This document shows, in pieces, positions 6,246 to 9,153 of a DNA stretch of 9,153 bases (position 1 is its first letter; every line of letters begins with the position of its first letter). Origin of the DNA: Bdellovibrio sp. CG10_big_fil_rev_8_21_14_0_10_47_8. Its GTDB lineage: Bacteria > Bdellovibrionota > Bdellovibrionia > Bdellovibrionales > Bdellovibrionaceae. The stretch spans positions 1 to 9,153 of the forward strand of contig PEZR01000110.1 in the NCBI GenBank assembly GCA_002773975.1, written 5' to 3'. The notes beneath the pieces are model-generated. The model was not told where the DNA came from. It worked only from the letters and a program-made list of their open reading frames with translations, and searched no databases. A program made the translations under genes and the position numbers.

Positions 6246-8384
6246 TTAACGAGAAGTGTACACCAGCGCGTATGGCTGTTTTCCCGCTTTTCCCATTGGA
6301 ATTTTAATCCCCTTCACCGAAATGGTGTAACGACCGGCTTTCAAGCCACTCAGCTCCACCACTTCATTGTTGTTGATGGAATCTCCGCCACCATAAACTT
6401 TGCCATCAGGCCCTGTAACAATAAGGTCAATATTGTTCACCAAAGCAGCCCCCGCAGATGGCGTCCCTGGAGCATCCGTGTACACGAGATTCGCCAGCAA
6501 TGTCCCGGACTTCATTTGAACTGTTTGATCTTCACTCTGACCCTCTGCCACACCCTCTGAGTCTACAAAACGAGTGGCATTGCCCAGTTCAGAAACAGCT
6601 TTCATATCGACTCGGCCATATCCCTCGTCACTGTTGGGTCGCAACTGCAGCTCTTGAGTTGCACTGCCCTGACCATATTGGCCTGGGAACATATCAAATG
6701 CTGTGTGCAACAAGGTTGCTTTGATCAAAGCCGCCGAAGGATTGGCTTGATTTTTCTTCTGCATCAGAAACTGTCTCGTCAGCGCAGCAGCCCCTGCCGT
6801 CAGCGGTGTCGCCATCGAAGTTCCACCTGCGTAGACATAGTCATCATTGTAGGCTCCCCACATAACCTCAGCGCCTGGAACATGAGAACGAGCAGATAAA
6901 ATATTCGTTCCTGGAGCTACGATCTCGGGCTTTCTACGACCATCAGTTGTTGGCCCCCTGGAGCTAAACATCGCCATGCCATTGGGCTCATCAGAGATCT
7001 TTGAACTCCAAATGGGCTCTGCCGGCCAAACATCTTTGGCTGTTTTTAATTCGCTGATTTTTTTCTGAATACCTCCGATTGCCAAAAGATTCTCGGAAGC
7101 ACCGACCGTCAGAGCACTTTTTGCTGTTCCAGGAGAACCCACTGAATTGGGATCAATTCGGCCGTCTCTGTCCATATCCACGCCAGAATTTCCAGCTGCG
7201 AAGAGAATCAAAAAGTCGGGGTGATTCCACATGAAATCATCCACTTGCTGAGCCATAGAATCATAAACACCAAAGTTTCGAGCCGCACCCCAAGAGTTGG
7301 TGTGAATACGAGCCCCATCGTTGTAAGCCGCATCAAAAAGCTTATTCAATTTTGGCGGTACAGTGAGGTTATCGATAATTGTAGACCACATCCCTTGAGC
7401 CACCATCTCGGCGGCATAAGCGCCACCTTTCAACGCCCCACCTGACGAAGTGCCTCGACCCAGGACAGATCCAGCCACATGAGTTCCATGCCCCATGGGG
7501 TCACTCCATGTTTTTGCACCTGCACCAAAAGAATAACCAGATTTAACCGCTCCAGTGAAGTCAGGAGAAATACTGTCAGCGACACCCGAATCCAAACCGG
7601 TGTCCGCCATAGAAACAATTTGACCTTCCCCATGGTACCCCTTGGCCCACATTGATTCAAAATTCATCACTTTTGTGCCGGCCTCAAATCCATTGAGATC
7701 TGAGTAGTCCCCTTTGGGAGCAACCTCAGAAGTGTCCATGTCCCCATCTTGTAAACGGAAATTCAAAGACTCCATTTTCTCCAGCTTCTGGATGAACTCG
7801 ACACCTTTCATGCTCATCAAGTTAGAGACAAAAGCCATGTCCATTCTCACAGCGACAAACCGGTCTGTTTGATCCAAAACTTGAAGTTCACTGTCGCGAT
7901 TTTTCAAAGCTTGCAAAATATTTTTGGCGTCCTCATTGGTGAAAGCAGCCACCAAAATATTTTCCATACGTCCCACCGAGAAAACACTCAGAGTTGGCAG
8001 GCTTGGTGACAATTTCATGGTCCCTTGAAACGGAATCCAAGCATTCACTTTTCCAGTGGCTGCGAACTGAGACAACTGTCGCTCGGTCGCACGTACAATG
8101 AGAGCATCATCAGGAATATAGCGGAAAATCTGAACACCCATATCTGTCAAGGCAGCTTTGTCAGATTCTGTAATTGAGGAATGGAATTGAAGAACGTAAT
8201 CTTGTGCACTCACCGCAAACACACTCGACATGTTGGTGCGAACTTGTGTCGGATCAACAGATCCATTTTGAAAATGCAAAACAGTTCCCGCCTGGCTTTC
8301 AAAAGCCAATGCTAAAACCGCAACCAGAGTTGCAACAGAAATTCGGCTCCGAATTCCTGACTGAAGTTTCGTTCCTTGTGCCAT
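6246..8384 (-). CDS. Exported subtilisin-family (S8) serine protease, KP-43-like
   Basis: The 712-residue preproprotein should be secreted and self-processed. Residues 1-32 are a signal peptide: basic n-region, hydrophobic core ISVATLVAVLALAF, ESQA cleavage site. Residues about 60-205 are a long pro-region with two similar alpha/beta modules. The catalytic domain (about 235-595) has the complete S8 triad: D261 (MADTGLDSG), H299 (GHGTHVAGS) and S523 (GTSMATP), plus oxyanion N399 (AAGNSG). A DMDRDGRID loop at 403-411 follows the oxyanion Asn, a place where KP-43-type enzymes have a Ca-binding loop. A beta-rich C-terminal domain (about 600-712, with NNIDLIVTGPDG at 650-661) matches the family. 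ATG 8384 is preceded by AAGGGGGG at 7 bases. The substrate is unknown; a digestive or predatory role is only a possibility. No membrane anchor is seen after the signal peptide. Confidence 0.95.
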   Translation of the reverse strand: MAQGTKLQSGIRSRISVATLVAVLALAFESQAGTVLHFQNGSVDPTQVRTNMSSVFAVSAQDYVLQFHSSITESDKAALTDMGVQIFRYIPDDALIVRATERQLSQFAATGKVNAWIPFQGTMKLSPSLPTLSVFSVGRMENILVAAFTNEDAKNILQALKNRDSELQVLDQTDRFVAVRMDMAFVSNLMSMKGVEFIQKLEKMESLNFRLQDGDMDTSEVAPKGDYSDLNGFEAGTKVMNFESMWAKGYHGEGQIVSMADTGLDSGVADSISPDFTGAVKSGYSFGAGAKTWSDPMGHGTHVAGSVLGRGTSSGGALKGGAYAAEMVAQGMWSTIIDNLTVPPKLNKLFDAAYNDGARIHTNSWGAARNFGVYDSMAQQVDDFMWNHPDFLILFAAGNSGVDMDRDGRIDPNSVGSPGTAKSALTVGASENLLAIGGIQKKISELKTAKDVWPAEPIWSSKISDEPNGMAMFSSRGPTTDGRRKPEIVAPGTNILSARSHVPGAEVMWGAYNDDYVYAGGTSMATPLTAGAAALTRQFLMQKKNQANPSAALIKATLLHTAFDMFPGQYGQGSATQELQLRPNSDEGYGRVDMKAVSELGNATRFVDSEGVAEGQSEDQTVQMKSGTLLANLVYTDAPGTPSAGAALVNNIDLIVTGPDGKVYGGGDSINNNEVVELSGLKAGRYTISVKGIKIPMGKAGKQPYALVYTSR

Positions 8385-8398
8385 TAATTCCCCCCTTG

Positions 8399-8445
8399 GA
8401 TTCGATTGGAAAAGATTCGATCACTGAATAAAGAAAGAATAAAGA
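8399..8445 (-). repeat. Two pairs of short direct repeats in the protease leader
   Basis: Within the 118-bp gap between recG and the protease, GATTCGAT occurs at 8399-8406 and 8414-8421 (15 bp apart). GAATAAAGA occurs at 8426-8434 and 8437-8445 (11 bp apart, about one helical turn). Both are given as plus-strand sequence. They lie just before the protease ribosome binding site, so they could be regulator sites or part of the mRNA leader. The only -10-like hexamer upstream is TATAAG (8474-8479), without a convincing -35 box. No terminator is visible after recG. Confidence 0.4.
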
Positions 8446-8502
8446 CTTTTCTGTGCAAATTATTTCGAGGGGACTTATAATCTCAGCTTATGCCTATTTG
8501 CG

Positions 8503-9153
8503 TCAGGCAATGCCCGCTAAGGCCGTTGGGCCGTGAGAACGAAGGAGTTCTTCTCTCAGGAGAAGATTCTCCTTTTCCTTCAGCTCTGGATCTTCTCTGA
8601 GAATGTCAAAAGCTGCCTGTCTGGCCTCTTGTAAAATCAAAACATCCCGCACCAAATTGGCCATCTGAAATCCAGGCAAGCCGGATTGGCGGGTTCCCAA
8701 GAACTCTCCGGGCCCGCGCATTTCTAAATCAAATTCGGCGATTTTAAATCCATCCGTGGTCTGCTCCATCATTTGAGTTCTGGCCCGAGCCTCTTCGGAC
8801 ACGGCCCGACCCATAATCAGAATGCAAAAACTCTTGGCCGTGCCTCGGCCAACACGCCCACGCAACTGGTGAAGCTGAGACAAACCAAAACGCTCGGCAT
8901 GCTCGACGATCATCATGTTTGCATTGGGCACATCCACGCCGACCTCGATCACTGTCGTACTGACCAGAACTTGGATTTTGCCCTGGCGAAAAGAATCCAT
9001 CACGGCTTCTTTTTCAGGGCCTTTCATCTTTCCATGCATTAAACCCATATTGATTTCCGGAAATTGCTGCCGCAACTTTTCAAACTCGTCCACAGCGTTT
9101 TTTAGGTCGATTTTTTCGCTCTCTTCAACCAAAGGATAGACGATGTAGGTCTG
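8503..9153 (-). CDS. recG: ATP-dependent DNA helicase RecG, C-terminal part
   Basis: RecG is a superfamily 2 helicase that remodels stalled replication forks and branched recombination intermediates. The last 216 residues are present; the frame is open to the right edge, and the TTG at 9132 is not a real start because RecG-like sequence (QTYIVYPLVEESE) continues upstream of it. Visible are HGKMKGPEKE; the motif V region STTVIEVGVDVPNA at 65-78 of the fragment; motif VI QLRGRVGRG at 96-104; and the RecG/Mfd-shared TRG region DLEMRGPGEFLGTRQSG at 142-158, which couples ATP use to translocation. The C terminus ends normally after a charged helical tail. The N-terminal wedge domain and Walker A motif lie outside the window. 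It reads toward the protease, with no clear terminator between them. Confidence 0.97.
   Translation of the reverse strand, partial: QTYIVYPLVEESEKIDLKNAVDEFEKLRQQFPEINMGLMHGKMKGPEKEAVMDSFRQGKIQVLVSTTVIEVGVDVPNANMMIVEHAERFGLSQLHQLRGRVGRGTAKSFCILIMGRAVSEEARARTQMMEQTTDGFKIAEFDLEMRGPGEFLGTRQSGLPGFQMANLVRDVLILQEARQAAFDILREDPELKEKENLLLREELLRSHGPTALAGIA

Noticed and set aside
8485..8510. Weak hairpin (TGCCT...AGGCA) at the end of recG as a terminator
   Set aside because: The stem is only 5 bp with a 9-base loop and no T-run follows.
1..9153. CRISPR array, insertion sequence, attachment site or defence cassette
   Set aside because: No regularly spaced repeats, transposase or integrase motifs, or target-site duplications were seen; nearly all of the window is housekeeping or exported-protein coding sequence.

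Overview
All seven genes of this window lie on the minus strand and form a compact bacterial chromosomal stretch of mid-range GC. In transcription order (high to low coordinates) they are: the 3' end of recG; a secreted subtilisin-family (S8) protease; a CarD/CdnL-type RNA polymerase regulator; gltX (glutamyl-tRNA synthetase); cysS (cysteinyl-tRNA synthetase); uvrB (excision repair helicase); and the 5' end of a small exported DUF4399 protein that runs off the left edge. The mix of a CarD-family regulator, a large KP-43-like exported protease and housekeeping genes resembles Bdellovibrio and related former deltaproteobacteria. This is inference from gene content and protein style, not from a marker gene.

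Transcription layout. The protease (start 8384) ends at a strong intrinsic terminator (6181-6214). carD has its own near-consensus sigma70-type promoter (6122-6150) and its own terminator (5474-5503), so it looks monocistronic. Below it, gltX, cysS, uvrB and the DUF4399 gene look like one operon. gltX and cysS are separated by 27 bp (from the cysS ATG), cysS and uvrB overlap by 19 bp, and uvrB and DUF4399 overlap by 4 bp (ATGA). No terminator is visible between these four genes. No near-consensus promoter is visible in front of gltX.

Start codons. Several starts are best moved from the longest open frame, because a good Shine-Dalgarno sequence sits in front of a later codon: cysS to ATG at 3822 (not TTG 3837), gltX to ATG at 5320 (not TTG 5323) and carD to GTG at 6044 (not GTG 6074). 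The recG reading frame continues without a start through the right edge, and the DUF4399 frame continues through the left edge.

How the genes fit together. Two tRNA-charging enzymes and a repair helicase share a transcript with an envelope protein of unknown function, so uvrB expression is probably tied to growth rather than to a dedicated damage-response promoter. The protease is an exported enzyme with a long N-terminal pro-region that appears to contain two related modules.

I see no mobile element, CRISPR array, RNA gene, phage or defence cassette. Nothing here clearly amounts to an undescribed system. The points worth a second look are the coupled junctions around uvrB, the duplicated protease pro-region, and the repeats and small open frame in the leaders of gltX and the protease.
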